Part shown: piece after piece, positions 36,336-50,500 of the stretch | Layout of the letters: every line of letters begins with the position of its first letter | Position numbering within the stretch: position 1 is the stretch's first letter | Assembly: GCF_014898815.1 (NCBI RefSeq) | Contig: NW_026515525.1 | Location: forward strand, 310,001-374,000 | Origin: Panonychus citri | Lineage: Eukaryota > Arthropoda > Arachnida > Trombidiformes > Tetranychidae | Length of the DNA: 64,000 nucleotides | Reading direction: 5' to 3' | The notes under the pieces: generated by a model | Told to the model about the DNA's origin: nothing | Database searches by the model: none | Seen by the model: the letters and a program-made list of their open reading frames with translations, nothing else | Program-made: the position numbers and the translations under genes

Positions 36336-39300
36336 TCTTCCGTTCTCTTTGCCGGTAATACACTATTATCATCTCAAGAGAGAGAGAATTGAATCCCCAT
36401 GAATATGTATCTATCTTTTATCGTCCAGAACAGTTTTTATTTATACAGCTAAGTTAACATTCAGATGATAATCATCATCATCATCATCATTATTATCATC
36501 ATCCAACTTGAGAAAGATAATCATTCCGTAGGCAATGTTGGTTTTTGTTGTCATTGGTTATTTGTTATTATTAAAACGATTGACTTTCCAATGATAATGT
36601 TAATAATAATAATAATTTATTCATCAGCATCATTTCAAGTCCTTTGAGAATCAATTATTAATCTTAAATGTAATATTAACATGACATTTTCATCTAACTC
36701 AGATAGAGGTTCAAGATTAATTCTCAGTTTATCATGAAATATGAAGCAAAATGAACCTTCAAATTGAACTTGTAATTTCATTTAATAAACGATTGATTGA
36801 TGATAAATTCACAAGGGAAATAGTAAAGTTATCATTTAACTTTATATATATATTCTGTAGCATTACTAATTACAGAACTTTTTTATCAATCAATTATAAT
36901 TCAATCTAATCAGTTGCTTTTTGTATTCTTAAATATTTACTCTGTCTCATTTATGTTATTAGATGAAAATAATTTCATAGCATTCTAATATTGATACCAT
37001 GGAGATTTTATATTAATGAACCAGAATCGAGTTGTTTGAAATTTTATTCCAATTCAATTCTGAGTTGAAAAATTCTTGACTCACTTTGAATTTCATGTTG
37101 AAAATTTTGATAAAATCCAAGTCAATTTTCCTGAAAAGCTAATTGAAAACCATCAACAAATTATCATAAACTTTCAATGATAAAAGACTCAGAATCGATA
37201 AGTTTATTTTCTATCAATTGATTAATCTGATTAAATCACTTTGATTCTTAATTGGTGTTAAATGATGTTAACATTTGCTAAGATAAGTTGATGAATGAGA
37301 TGATACGATGATTGTCCAATAATCAATTCCAAAGATAACGGTAAATCAAATAACTAATTTCTCATTATGATCACGATAGATAATAAGATAATCTATCATT
37401 GATATCATCTATTATAATTGATTTTCGTTACGTAACAAAAGGCCAGCTATCAATTTACAGGGAATTCAATGTTGCTGAACTAATTAAATTTTCGAGCACA
37501 AATTATCCATATTTAGGTTGATTCTTTTCACAAGTAACCAATTGGTTGAGTAAACTCAAAGTTTCGAGAAGAAAAAAAATCTAATTCATCAAATGAACGT
37601 TTTTTTATCTCAATCATTATCATGGTAATTAACACGATTGAATGACTTGATTCTCATTCCTTTTCAGCTTAACATGAAAAATTAATAAGATTGAAAAAGG
37701 ATTAACAATGAATAAGATGATGAAAAATCAACACACTCAGTTGATTTTGATGTGATCAGAATGTTGAATATGATAAAATAATAATAACAGTAATGATAAG
37801 TACCAAGAATGAGAATAAAAAATCAAAGATATAAACAGGATACATTGAAAGTGGATAGAAATGAGGATAACAGGGAGTTGGAAATATAACAGAATTTAAT
37901 TCTAAGTGAAATTGATGTTACTATTGAATAACTGAATTTTATTTGCATGGAAATGATTTTTTCTCGCTCGATCCTCTTTCCTTTTGAAGGTTAACTTTCC
38001 AAATCTTACGTGACCTTTGCCATCGAATGTTTAAAAAGATGATTACTTGTAATGCACAAGGATAATGGTTGGAACATTGAATCGAAATATAAGAAAATTA
38101 TTACCCAAAGAATGTAAAAAGTTTAATGTAAGGTCACTATGGAATAGGTTCAATTTTCGATTCGAATCAAAGTTCGCACAAGCATGAAAGTTATTTTACT
38201 TTAATCATCCTTCATCGGGTCATTCAAATTCATCAGGAACATGATTTCTCAGACCATAAATCTCCAGTTTATTTCTCTTTCTCTCTTTATTCCCATGAAT
38301 GTGATTCTATCCAGTTCTCGATATATATATATACATGTATTATATATAAATAAGAAACTTCTCAAAAAAAGTTCACAACATTTTAAAATTTCCAAAAGTT
38401 TAAAATTTGTTGAGAATCAAATAAGTTCAAGTTTAGAAACTTTTCTCCTATTTATCTTTCACTATATTTTCACTATTTCTTTTTCATAGTACAAAAAGGA
38501 AGACTTTGAAATGTGGTGAAGATAATGGAAGAGAGAAGAAGAGAAAGAAAGAAAATGAAAAAGTTCTAAAAAGTTCTAAAATGAAAGAGAAAATCTCGTT
38601 AACTGAATTTTTTTCCTCGACTATCGAGTTTGTAAAGTTGTCCAGAAATTGAGGTCCAACCATAGCTAATTTTAGTTCTAAATTGAGAAGGTAAAAGAAA
38701 AACAATCTAATGTTATGTAAAAAAAGAAAATAGAACCAAAAACAAGAGAAATTGCAACATTTTCCTCAGAATTGTAACTAAATAAGATTGGGAAATAATC
38801 TCGAATCCAAAATCACCAAACAAATATGAGTAATCTTTCCGGAGAAATCATGACGATAATAAGAATTAGCAATGATTAATATTTCTCGATATTGTTTGTT
38901 TATCAATTCTCTCTATTGATTTATCTCAAATTTCTTTCCTTCACTCAAAATGGAAAACATAATTTTCCTTATTCAATATCATCATGGTTATCGAAAGGAT
39001 CATATGTTATCTCATGATTTTCTTATATTAGAAAGTAAAATGTTAAATTTTAATGAATAAAAAGTAAGATGATAAAATTCAATAGTAAACAGAACTAGAA
39101 TTCTGGACTCTGGTAAAGTAAATGAGCTGTTCATGGAAAGTTCTTGGATTGTGAGTAAACATTTTTCTCTTCCCTTGGATTATCCTCATTAAAATATTAA
39201 TATTTAAGTTTAACCTTTGATGATAAGTTTTCCATCTTCCCCTGGGAATGTGAATGTATTTCAATACATAAAGAGGATAAAAGTATTTCTACCATGAGAA

Positions 39301-39585
39301 CTCAGAATCTTCATTAGAACCAATTTATTCTCAACAGATTCTTTCACCATCTTTATCTGGGAAATTTATATTGAGCTATCAATCTTCAGGGTTCTAATGA
39401 ATCTTTGGATCAAACGATATCGATTTGAGAAGACAAGAGATAAATATGAACATGGTGATAAGTGTGAGAAGATGAAGAAAAAGATTGCAGGATTAGATGA
39501 AGATGAGCCTCATGGAATTGACGGATAGAGTCAAGAGATTTTCATGGTCCATGAGGGTGAATTTTTCTCTCAGTAAAATGAAAGA

Positions 39586-39625
<40 letters not shown>

Positions 39626-42600
39626 AAGAGAATCTCGAAAGAAAAGAAATCACTCATAAGATGATAAAAGTTCTGACATTTGAAAAACGAATGAATGTAA
39701 ATCTTTTCTTCATCATCATCATCCCCATGTCATCTGAGAGCGATAATTATGAGAAGGGAAAATTCTTGTATCATGAAAGGTCATCACCGAGATAGTGAAA
39801 ATAACTCAGCCAAACTCTTCCTCGGCTCTAAGCCTTTCCTTTGTTTTTCAAATTATCTTTTTCCATGATAACATAGAAAGTGAAGGATTTTGAATAACCT
39901 TGATAACTCTGAATTGGAGCTGAACTTTTCGTTCCCTTTCTTCATCACTTGACAGTAAAAAAACCATCTCCTTTTCATTTTGTTTAGTTATCATTATTGA
40001 GCTCATAGTCTCTACTTTTTTTTTACTTCTCAATTCCATTAACATATAAACATGGAACTCTAGTCTCATGATCATGGAGATTGAATCAAAATTTTGGAAT
40101 GAGGAAACTTGAAGAAGGAAAGAAAAAGTAATATCTTCATATCGAGATAACAGTTTCATTCTTTCTCAATGAAGAAGTAAAATTTTCTTCTATTATTATT
40201 GCTTATTATTATTCATTTGATTCTAGAAAAGTTTCATGAGGAAAAAAAAGAGAGTAACTTGTCTGATTGTATTCGAAATGAATTGGAATTGAAAAATTCA
40301 GTTGTATTCATATACAATTCAATTTCTTAAGTTATATTAGACAAATTGAATTCGTAAACTTGATTGAAAGGAAAGAGAAATTTAAACTTGACTTCGTTTC
40401 ACTAAACTCGAAACCAAGTTCGAAGTCCAAAATAATCATGATTCCAATGTCCAATGACGATAATTGACTTTACTATTTCTTTTTCAATCAAATGAAATAT
40501 CCAATCAGATGAATATCAATTATGAATTATCATCAGTCTAATCTAATCTAATCTTCTCAAAGAGAAAAAAGTTAATTTTAATTCTTACGAGAAAACTAAT
40601 TGTACTAATTATTAATAGTTGATACTCTCTATTGACACTTTTACTCAATTTCTTATCTGAGACAAATTCATTATCAAATTGATTCTCAAATGATTATATC
40701 TATTGTCATGGTCAGATAATCTTATCGAGTTATAATAATAGTTGTAAAATTTTATCAGATTAGTTGACCTAAAATCAGTTGATGATTAGATCTAAAGAAA
40801 TTGTCTATTGAACATAATGATCCAAGTCCATGTAAGTTAATTAGTCTCATTATCAAGAAGATAAGGTTCATCAATTGAATTGAGATGATCCAATCTCCCT
40901 GGAAAATTGACTATTAATCTGATTTTAGAAAATTCTGATGAATGGACACAATGCATGAAATGAGCAGAAATTATCTCGAAACAACCAGTCAGAATTATGT
41001 TATCGATAAAAAAAAGTGAAGATTATTTTCTGACAACATGTAACAATAATGATGATAATAAATACGATACTGTCCACAATTCAGTTGACCAGTAAACTAT
41101 AGGTAGTGACCATTTATCGTAATCACATTTCATTATTATCATTTCTTATCCACTTACAGAATTCACAATTATCATCACTTCCTTCATTCACATACATCAA
41201 ACTCAAAGTTCTAATGACACAATTTTCTATCTTATTCATTTATCTCCATCTCTCTCTCTCTCTCTCTCCTAATCAACATCATAATTCTGATCATCATCAT
41301 TCTCCTCTTACTCTTCCTTGACCATTTCCTGATCATTTTTCAGTTGTTGTATTGTAATGGTCATCGACATTAATGACCATAACCAGTGATACTTTTCATT
41401 TGACAAAACTAATCATTTCAAATTTCCGGATTCAATTTTTATTCATCAACATGATTGACCATCATCCAAATCATTATCATAACCATTGACCACAATCACA
41501 ATCTTAATAATCAAACAATTTTGTCTCATCATCATCTTGACCAAAAGATGATAAATAATAACCAAGTTAGAAGATGAGAGAATCAAGAAGAAGAAGAAGA
41601 AGAAGAAGAAACTTTGACAATAAAATTTGAAGAAAAATTTTCTCCCAATTGCTGAGTAAGACTCAGAATCTTTTTCAGGGTGAAAAGATAAATCTTTTCA
41701 TTGAAACATAACAATCACATTGGTAATAAATAGTTGATTATCCTCATTAATAACAGTTATTAACGATAATTAATAACGTTGTCTTTTTATATCTAAGTAC
41801 AATAAATGGCTTCGGATTATCATACTAATCTTATTAAATAAGTTGCTCATTATTAATTGGATTGAAATTGAATCTATCATAAATTATACTTACATTGAAC
41901 TCTCAGGAAAAAATGATTACTACGACCCTCGCCAACCGAGTTAATTGCTATACACTGATAATTTCCCCGGTGGGATTTTTTCACTTTTTGTAGAACCAGA
42001 AAATTATTTGAAACAATTAATCCATCCGATAGATTGGAAATTACCGGATTATCATTGAAAGTCCAACCGATTTCAAAAATATTTGGATTAGCGATTATGT
42101 TACATTCAAGGATCACATCGATTCCCTCCTTGATATTGTTTGGATTTAAATTGGCACCAAGGTTAACGGTTACTTTAGGTTTATCTGTTTTAATAACAAT
42201 TAGTAAAATCGATTAGAAAATTAATTGTTTCAAACACTTCAATCAATTTAATGATCGTCATCAATCAATATAAATAATACATATATATAAATTCATTAGA
42301 CTAATTAAAATGTAATTAAAACGGATCACAATTTAAGGGTAAAAATACAAATCATTTATCATTGATGATGATCATCATCAATAATTGTCTCATTAATTGT
42401 AATTTATTAACAAGTCTTGGGGTTTAAATGTCTTACCATTAACAATTTAATTGTTGTTACCCAAAAGTTGTTACAATTAATTAATGATAAATACTTTCCT
42501 GTGATAAATACTTAGGCTGTTAATCATGTTAATCTAATTTTATGCTTTTTCCCTATTGAGATAACGGTTTTTTTTTTGCTTATCCCATTTCAACAGCACA

Positions 42601-45287
42601 TTGATTCAAATTAAGCTGTGATTAAATTATCCGATTAATTGAATTAAAGGTTTCAACTTAAAACATATTTAATAGCCAATATCAATAATGAATTAATCAA
42701 TCAATCAACAGACAATCATGATAATTAAAGGATCACTTTTGAAACTTGATAATCTCATTTTTCTCACCATGAAATCATATTGATTCAACTTGACTGAATT
42801 CAGGCAATATTATTAATAGTATTTGAATATTGTTTTTTTCCTCTTCTTCCTCTTGGTCTCATCATTTAGATGTTAATTATTTTTAGTTATACATCTTAGC
42901 TTAATTAATACTGTCAGGATCTGTTTCTTAATTGATTCTTGATATTTAATCATCACAGTTACCAAAGGGATTGGTGATGTTCCTTGGGAAGGGAAGATAA
43001 CTCATTTACATCATGTTCTGAGGTTAAACTGGTGAAAGTTGTGAAAGGTTAACAACTATATATAAAAATAATTCGAGCTCATTAATAAGTTATAAGTTCA
43101 TTCTGGCTTTTTCTGTTGTTGTTTATTGTTTCAGGTTCCATGATGGTGTATAAAAAAATATAATAATAATAATATTCTCATCTCAAATTGGTTAAGCCTC
43201 TTTTGTTCATGCCTTTAATCATCAAGAAAATTCATGCAGAGAGTAATACCATCATGATAATAGATTGATCAATTTCACCATAGTCTGAATAATAATATTT
43301 ATTCATCATAATGATGAGAGAAAGAGAGAGAGACCCATGAAAAAGATGAACATTTATCTTATATATTCAATTAAAATTAGGATTCTAGTTTAATCTCAAC
43401 TTTTTGTTCTGTATCTCTTTCGTCTGTGGATAATATCATATGATAAAATCAACACTGTCTAGATAATATTATCATATACTAGAGTCTAGTTTTTCATTCT
43501 CGTAATATTAATTGAACTCTAGAAACTTTCTCCATGAAGAAAATGATTCATTTACATGGTGAATGGATATAAAGAAGATTTATTCAGATTCTATTAGAAC
43601 TTAGATTGTTAAAAATGATAATAATCATTGAACATCATGAAAAAAATAAAGCAAGACAATTTTTTCACAGTTGAATGAGTCAAATTTGCTTTACTTGTTT
43701 CAAGATAATGATAGACTTTCAGAATCATCTTTTTCCCTCATGATAACCATGATAACAATTTCATCATGTTGACGATAATGGTGATGGCTTTAAAGTGGCT
43801 ATAAAAAGCACTTGAATGTCAATATCAAGATAATATATGAAAATATAAATTTCTTCATATTATATAATATATTGAACTTTTTTTTTCTTCTTTCTTCCGG
43901 TTCAATAGAAAGTTAAAAAGAAAAAATAAATTGTCTTTCTTTCTCCCATTTTTACCTTAAAACTTTATCCAATGAACTTTTCTGTTTATCTTTATAACAT
44001 TTCCATTGTTTACATATTATTATTTATTGTATATTCTTACAACTAACCATCATCATCATCCACAAATCCACCCTCAGCTGGGAGTCAGAAATTATATGTT
44101 ATATATACACCATTTAGATATATCGATAATTTTATATCACTTTAAAATCAATATAAGGTCAATGATTGAACTCAATGGAAAACAGGAGAGTTGAAAATAT
44201 CAACTGAGTAGGTGGAAAGGGTTATCATGAAAGTGAAACAAAGTTTTCACTTTTTGAACAAAATGTTATCATTAACTTTAGTTATTTTTTATATACCCTT
44301 TCATTGATTGAACGTGTTATTACAGTTGTAACTTTGTATATTACATAATATATATGCTGAAAGAAGGAAAAAACTATTATAATACTTACGAACAACTTTT
44401 AACGAAAATAATGAATTCCTTGTTTTATCATCTCTGAAATCAACTCTACACCGATAATCACCTTCATCTTCAAGTTTAACTGATTTAATTACAAGCGATG
44501 GAGGTGAGGTTGTCTCATTGACGTACATACGATCATCGTTACCAAATCGTTTAGCTTGAGGGAAAGGCACTTCTCGAGCATCGAGACTGTAAAAAGGCAC
44601 TTTGAGTCCATCTTTGTAAAATAACATTAAACTGACAGTATCATCACCCCAATCAGAGACGTTACATGAAAAGGCAACGATACCACCGAGGGTAGCAACA
44701 TATTGAGATAAAGCTAAAGAGGAAAAGAGAAGGAAAAAAAATATATTATCATGGAGATAGTAATCAATTGATTAGCAAATTAATCACAATCCGATGATCG
44801 CCTTCACACTATGCAAAAGCTAATTGAACACTAAGCTATTTACATGAACACATTGGTGTTGAAAATATGCAATATTTTGAGCTTAACTGAGCTTCTAATG
44901 TTAGTTTTTTTCTTTTGCCTTGTTTTTTTCATATCATATTATCATTTTGCTCATCATCTTTGAACTGAACCAGAACACATGCAATTGCTTATGTCATATA
45001 TGAAAAACCACTTTGAGTAGATAGTTTTTTTCCCTCCTCTTTCACTGATGTTATACTCACCGTATATCATCATCACATGTATTTTTTTGCTCCTTGCACA
45101 ATGTATTCACCAACTATAAGGCTCAGACATTTCATAACAATTCAAAAGCTCAAGATAATAATGATGATGATGATAACAATAATGATAATATTGTGGGTAT
45201 CTTGAGGATTGTGATGTAGAAAAAAACTAACAAAAGATACTGTTCAAGTTATTTGATGATAGTAACAAAAAGTACATTGACTGAGTG

Positions 45288-45319
<32 letters not shown>

Positions 45320-45586
45320 CAAGATTGGGAGTGAGAAAGTAGAAAAAACTTGGAATGAGAAGTGGAGTGAGAAATGAACAGAACTTGGGTTTACATACTG
45401 TGGAGAAAATTGGAAAAGAATTGGTTTTCCAAGGAACAAGCAAAAGGAAAAAACAACTTCATCTGATGAAGACTAAAAGATGAAGATGGGAGAGAGAGAG
45501 AGAGAGAGAGAAAAGGTTAGATGATACTCACCAATCTTATAAGATATATCATAACAGAATATCATGGAAAGAAATCGAAGAATCAT
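24657..45586 (-). CDS. Sidestep-family Ig/FN3 transmembrane receptor
   Basis: Eleven exons, in gene order: 45586-45532 (signal, tentative), 44713-44390 (V-type Ig, DEGDYRCRVDF), 42184-41894 (Ig, LGANLNPNNIKEG), 34720-34433 (Ig, PICKPDQQLVYP), 31177-30866 (FN3), 29996-29856 (membrane segment LLVILMAIVGTILIIIIMII), 29146-29113, 29032-28929, 28858-28728, 25206-24990 and 24728-24657. Ig and FN3 exons are all phase 1-1. About 656 residues. These motifs are typical of Sidestep, the arthropod surface protein that binds Beaten-path receptors in motor-axon guidance. The usual second and third Ig domains are missing. The cytoplasmic tail ends TTLV, a type I PDZ ligand. Exon 25206-24990 needs one base near 25145-25150 (an AAA run) to stay open. 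The 28728 to 25206 junction is out of phase, so another such loss or a missed small exon is implied. Confidence 0.8.
25229..25279. repeat. (AG)n microsatellite
   Basis: About 25 uninterrupted AG units, 23 nt upstream (in gene sense) of the 25206 acceptor of the Sidestep-type gene. On the sense strand it is a CT tract, so it may also act as an extended pyrimidine tract. Confidence 0.95.
27282..27314. repeat. Small perfect hairpin
   Basis: TGATAGCATTT (27282-27292) pairs exactly with AAATGCTATCA (27304-27314) around an 11-nt loop, inside a Sidestep-gene intron. It may be chance in AT-rich DNA. Confidence 0.45.
36305..36332. repeat. (CT)n microsatellite
   Basis: About 14 CT units in the 7-kb intron between the second and third Ig exons of the Sidestep-type gene. 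A shorter CT run at 32309-32328 lies in the next intron. GAT runs near 35457-35480 and a TCA run at 36474-36490 are close by. Confidence 0.95.
39593..39620. repeat. (AG)n microsatellite
   Basis: About 14 AG units in the same long intron. An AAG run lies at 41585-41610. Confidence 0.95.
45292..45319. repeat. (GA)n microsatellite
   Basis: About 14 GA units in the first intron of the Sidestep-type gene. A second GA run is at about 45490-45511, just inside the intron from the first exon, and a third near 46270-46290 lies upstream of the gene. Confidence 0.9.
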
Positions 45587-45589
45587 TGT

Positions 45590-47460
45590 TCGACCCCAAT
45601 CGCTATTTCAACTCTTTTTCTCCTCCACTTTCGATTCTCTTTTTATTTTATCCTACGAACAACTATTTTTCCACCTTCTGCTCCTCCTTTTTGACTGTTT
45701 GACTTCCTCAGTTTCCTTGTTGGATTTAGATGTTCACCCTTATCTTGGGCTCATTCGAGTGGTATTATACTGAAAAAGGATCAGTATGATTTTTGATTTC
45801 TATCTTCTCTTGTGCTTCTGTAAAGATGAAGTGAAATCTATTGTAAAAAAAGAAATCGTAATGAGAAAGACAGAAAGATTGAATATAAGTTAAATTGAAG
45901 ATGAAAAGATGATGATGATGATGTCTAATTGACTGGTGTTATCGAAGAGAAGCAGAAAAGGAAAGAGAAAGTTTGTATTTTATCCACCGAAATTTGATCT
46001 CATTTAGATAGAACAAAAAGTTTTATCCATTTCGATATATTAAAAGGTGAGAGTCTCGATAAACTCCTAAGAGTAGTTCAGTAGACGGTTAACTATGCAG
46101 AATTTACTATCGCTCTCTTTCTCAGCTTTGGATAAAATTGATTATGTAAAAGTCTACGATTCTTTTTTATTCCATGCAAAACAGGGAGAGAATGAGTAAA
46201 GGTGAGAGTGAATTGGCTGGTGAAAAGTTAAAAAGGTTAGGTTTGCAATTCTCATGATAATTTAAGGCAGAGAGAGAGAGAGAGAGAGAGATAGAATGAG
46301 AGAGAATGAGTGGCTGAGGCAGAGAATTGCAGAAAAAAACTCAACTGAACATCATTATCGATGATGATAAACTCAGATTTTCACCCAGAAGCCTGAAAAC
46401 AGATTCAGTAGACATTTATTTTTCAACTCATGCATCAACATTGAGATGATGATGATGATGATGATGAGATGAACTGAGAGTGATAATGAAGGAGAAGAAA
46501 AAAACAAAAGTAAACTAGTTATCATAATTATCTCAAATTGAAATTGTAAAGGTAAAGTTATTCACTTGTTAGATTGAAAGTAGTGATAATCATTATCTTA
46601 CTCTTGGTGAAAAAAAAAATTTACCATGCATTGAATTTAATCAATGATGAACAAAAGATTATCATCATGAAACTATTAAGTTAGCGAAAATTTTCCATTC
46701 TAATGATTTCACCTGAAACAATTTGATTCCCATCAAGAACAACATAATATATATTACTCATGAATTCAGTTCTCAATTTGTCAGATTGATAATAATCTTA
46801 TATATATTGTGAGCCAATGTGCTAATATCATTATAAGAATACATCATTTTCTACCCCTGTTAACATATTATTATTATTATTTTTACTTTTTTTTTCTCCA
46901 CCAACCTCATGGTGGGAATGCATCATTATCAGAGTGTTGTGGGTTTTTCAGGAAGCTTGTCAAAGTTAATTACAATACACGTTGGAGTTATAATAGTTAA
47001 GGGAATTGCAATGAAAACCAGATTCATCCACAAAATCAATTTTATTAGTTTAGAGGTAATAAAGTTAACCATTATTATCCTTGATTATTATATGTTATCC
47101 AGAATAAACAATTGCAATGATCACTAAAACAATATTGTCTGTGACCAAAAGTATTCAACACTTTGTTTACTTTGGATTGAAGATTCTGATGATCATGATT
47201 AAGAATCGGATTCATGATATACAATATAATGGATTCCCTGTCTGTCTGTCTCTTTCTCTAATTAATATTACAATCGTTTTAGTATCTTAACTTTATCTTC
47301 TGCTTATTTTCACAATGTTTCACCTCTTTTCTCATTGTAAATGAATTCTGTTTTCCTTCTGAGCAATTTATTTCATTCCAATTGCAATATGATTATTATC
47401 ATGCTGTTTCAATTAACTGATCACCAATTTACTAAACATGATGATGATGAGAATGATTAT

Positions 47461-47503
<43 letters not shown>

Positions 47504-50500
47504 TCATGATGATAGTAAATCTTTTATTACTATTATAAGACAATACAATTAACATTATCATTACAGTTTTAGTATATTGTTCATGATTAAGACGAAAGTT
47601 TCATCGTTTGGAATAAGTAATTGATTTTAACCTCTTAATCTCATGTAGTTGATTGAATTGTTTACTCCAGAATCGTAAGCCGTTTATTAAACTCCAAGTT
47701 CTGCTGATATGTAATCAACGATTGCCTTTGGAATAGCTGAAGAAAAAGTTAATTCAAGATTGAACTTTGAGTGAAGATGAAGTGAAAATGAGATTTACTC
47801 AGGGAATGATGATTTCCTTTCTTTTTGTTCTTGAACTTTTCATCTTCTTTGTCACCTATCTGATAACATCAAGACTTAAAACCTTACCTTTTGATGTGAA
47901 ATATTGTTCAACAATGAATTCACAAAGGAAGAAAAATATTATCGAAAACTATTAACAGAAAAGTGAACATTTTATTTCATCTTAAAGTTGAACTTTTCTC
48001 GATCACTTTTTCCAATATATAATCCGATTGGTAGTCGATCACACAACACTGTAATCCGGTTGATGGCACTAAGTTACAATTGTATGATGGTGACAAGAAT
48101 AAGATGATTAGGTGATGATTATATAAACAATCAAAATAAGTTTATGTTTACAGTCTGAGGGATGAACTTGAAACAAGGATTTCTCATGTATCCTGAAGAG
48201 AAGAGAAATTGGATAAATCAAAAGAAATCACAAATATCATAACCATGAGCAAGAATATTATCAAAATGAATGAGAAGAGAACTGGAAAGAAAAAAGTTCT
48301 AATACAAGGAGAGCCCGTAATTTAAAGATCGCGCAAGTCTGATATCAAGATTCTTCTGATCATGTTACTCAATCTGTATTTAGTTTTCTCTTTTCGAAGA
48401 GCGAAATTTTCTTAAACTATTATTATTTCAACGCTAATCACAAAATCGCACTTGTTATTCACAAGAATTTCCTTAGTGATTTCGCTCTGCAGCTTCATTA
48501 AAATCTTCGACTCGTCAATGAGCTTCACCATGGACAAATAATAGATTGCAGGCTTATTAGATTACAGAGATTTCCACTTTTTGTCGGTAAACTTTTCCAT
48601 AAAATGATCTATTCCAACGATTACTCAGATTCTTTCGTTACTCTAAAATCGAGGTAAACTAACCTTTAGAGTTCAATCAGCATGAATTCATCTCTTACTG
48701 GAAGCAATATCATGATTAAGTAATACACATAAGATGAGACCATAAGAGTTTAACTTGGAGGAAAAAAACGAAAGGGATTAACATGGTTGAAAAGCTTGTT
48801 ACATTTTTTTCACTTGATATTATCTCAAGATAATTTAATCTAATCCTCTTGAGCCATGAATGTCAGAAGCAATGGTTTCTTACAGTATCAATTCTGGAGA
48901 CTTAAGACTGAATGAAATCAGTTTCTTAGGGTTTCCTTGTTACCGCAAGAGTTTTTCTGTACACATATACAGAGAAAAGAAGATATATTCTTCGATTGAT
49001 TCCAAGGTATAACATGTATAAAACATGAATAGCTAATGATGAAGATGAAGATACGAGATAGAAGACAAAGAATATAAGTTTTGATATTACATATCAGATA
49101 AGAGGATTTATTTTCTAATACTATGTATGTATGTTTTTACTTTTCTCCTTGAGTAGAACTTTTTTTCTCTCTCTCTCTCTTCTTCTTTTCATTCACATCA
49201 TTTTCTCTCAGATGAATGTCATTTGAATCCCGAATTATGATTCATTCTGATAAGGAGGTTTTACTTGTTGATTTTGGGAAGAAAAAAAAATGTTCCAATG
49301 TAAATGTGATTCTTTATCTACAGTATCTTATACTCTGATTACTTCGTGTCAAAAGATAACTTGGAAAAATGAAGATTATTTATTCTGATGTTGATATACA
49401 CTTTATCTTAAATCTAAGTTACATATATGATCTTATTCATTGTCAAAAAGAAGAAGGAAAAAACTTGAAATATTGTTCAAGTTTTCGATTTTCATGAATA
49501 ATGTAAATCGCTTATCATGTGAATAGATGTAATTTCATATAATCAATTCAATCGGCTAATATATTTGAGCTGAAAGTTAATTCATTTAATAAGAAGTTAA
49601 TTAATCGAGAAGTTTAAATTTAATTGTAATAACAAAACAACTGGTGGAAGTGAAAAGTTTCTCATGAAAAGAGAGACAATTTTTTCTACTCTTTAAATTC
49701 TGTTAACATTTAGCTTGGCTATTTCTCAGAATTTACCATTTTCGAAAGCTCAGAATTTTAGTTTCACATATAAATATTACGACAAGTAATGTTCACTTGT
49801 GAATCTCTGTGTATAAATCTAATTAAATCATCTCATCCATCATGAAGATTATAATTAAGAGTGAAATGGAAAACCTTGATTTATTTTCATTTATTCTGGC
49901 ATCAGAATATTCATTCTGACCCAGAATAATTTAATTCCCTCTCTCATTTCCAACTTATAATCATTTCCTATCCATTTGTTTACCTCTGGCTCATGATTCT
50001 CAAGTTTCTCGTAAATACAATGCTAGTGATGATGATGATGATGATGATGATGATTAGAGTGTTGAAATTCATGGTAAAAGTTAAAAGCAAAACCATGGGA
50101 TTAATGATGTAACTTGAATTCAGTTAAACAATCGGAAAACCGGTCAAAAGTAAAATCAACGTAAATAATAATATGAATAGTAACTGAGAATTGAAACAAA
50201 CTATTATCATTACGAATGATAAATTCACTTCAAGTTATGCAAAAGAAAAGTTCTAACACTGTTGATAATGATTCTTAATTTTTTTCCTTTCCTTTTCTTA
50301 CTCATCTTCAGACTCATATTATATCAAGTTTAATAGATTATATTAAGTTTTGTTTCCATGATTGAAGAACTTGATCCATCAGAATAACTTATTAGTATTT
50401 TGATTTAATGTTGATTGTTTTATTTTCCGTTGAATGTAATTACTTTCAACAATCATCAAATGGGTTTCAAGTTACATCAAGAGTCAGCATTTAATTTACT

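Noticed and set aside
39848..40159. 103-codon minus-strand frame in the receptor intron
   Set aside because: No Ig or FN3 features, no splice borders; chance frame.
47767..47955. 62-codon frame with a hydrophobic stretch (possible small membrane protein)
   Set aside because: Hydrophobicity comes from T-rich codons; no promoter, family match or flanking support.
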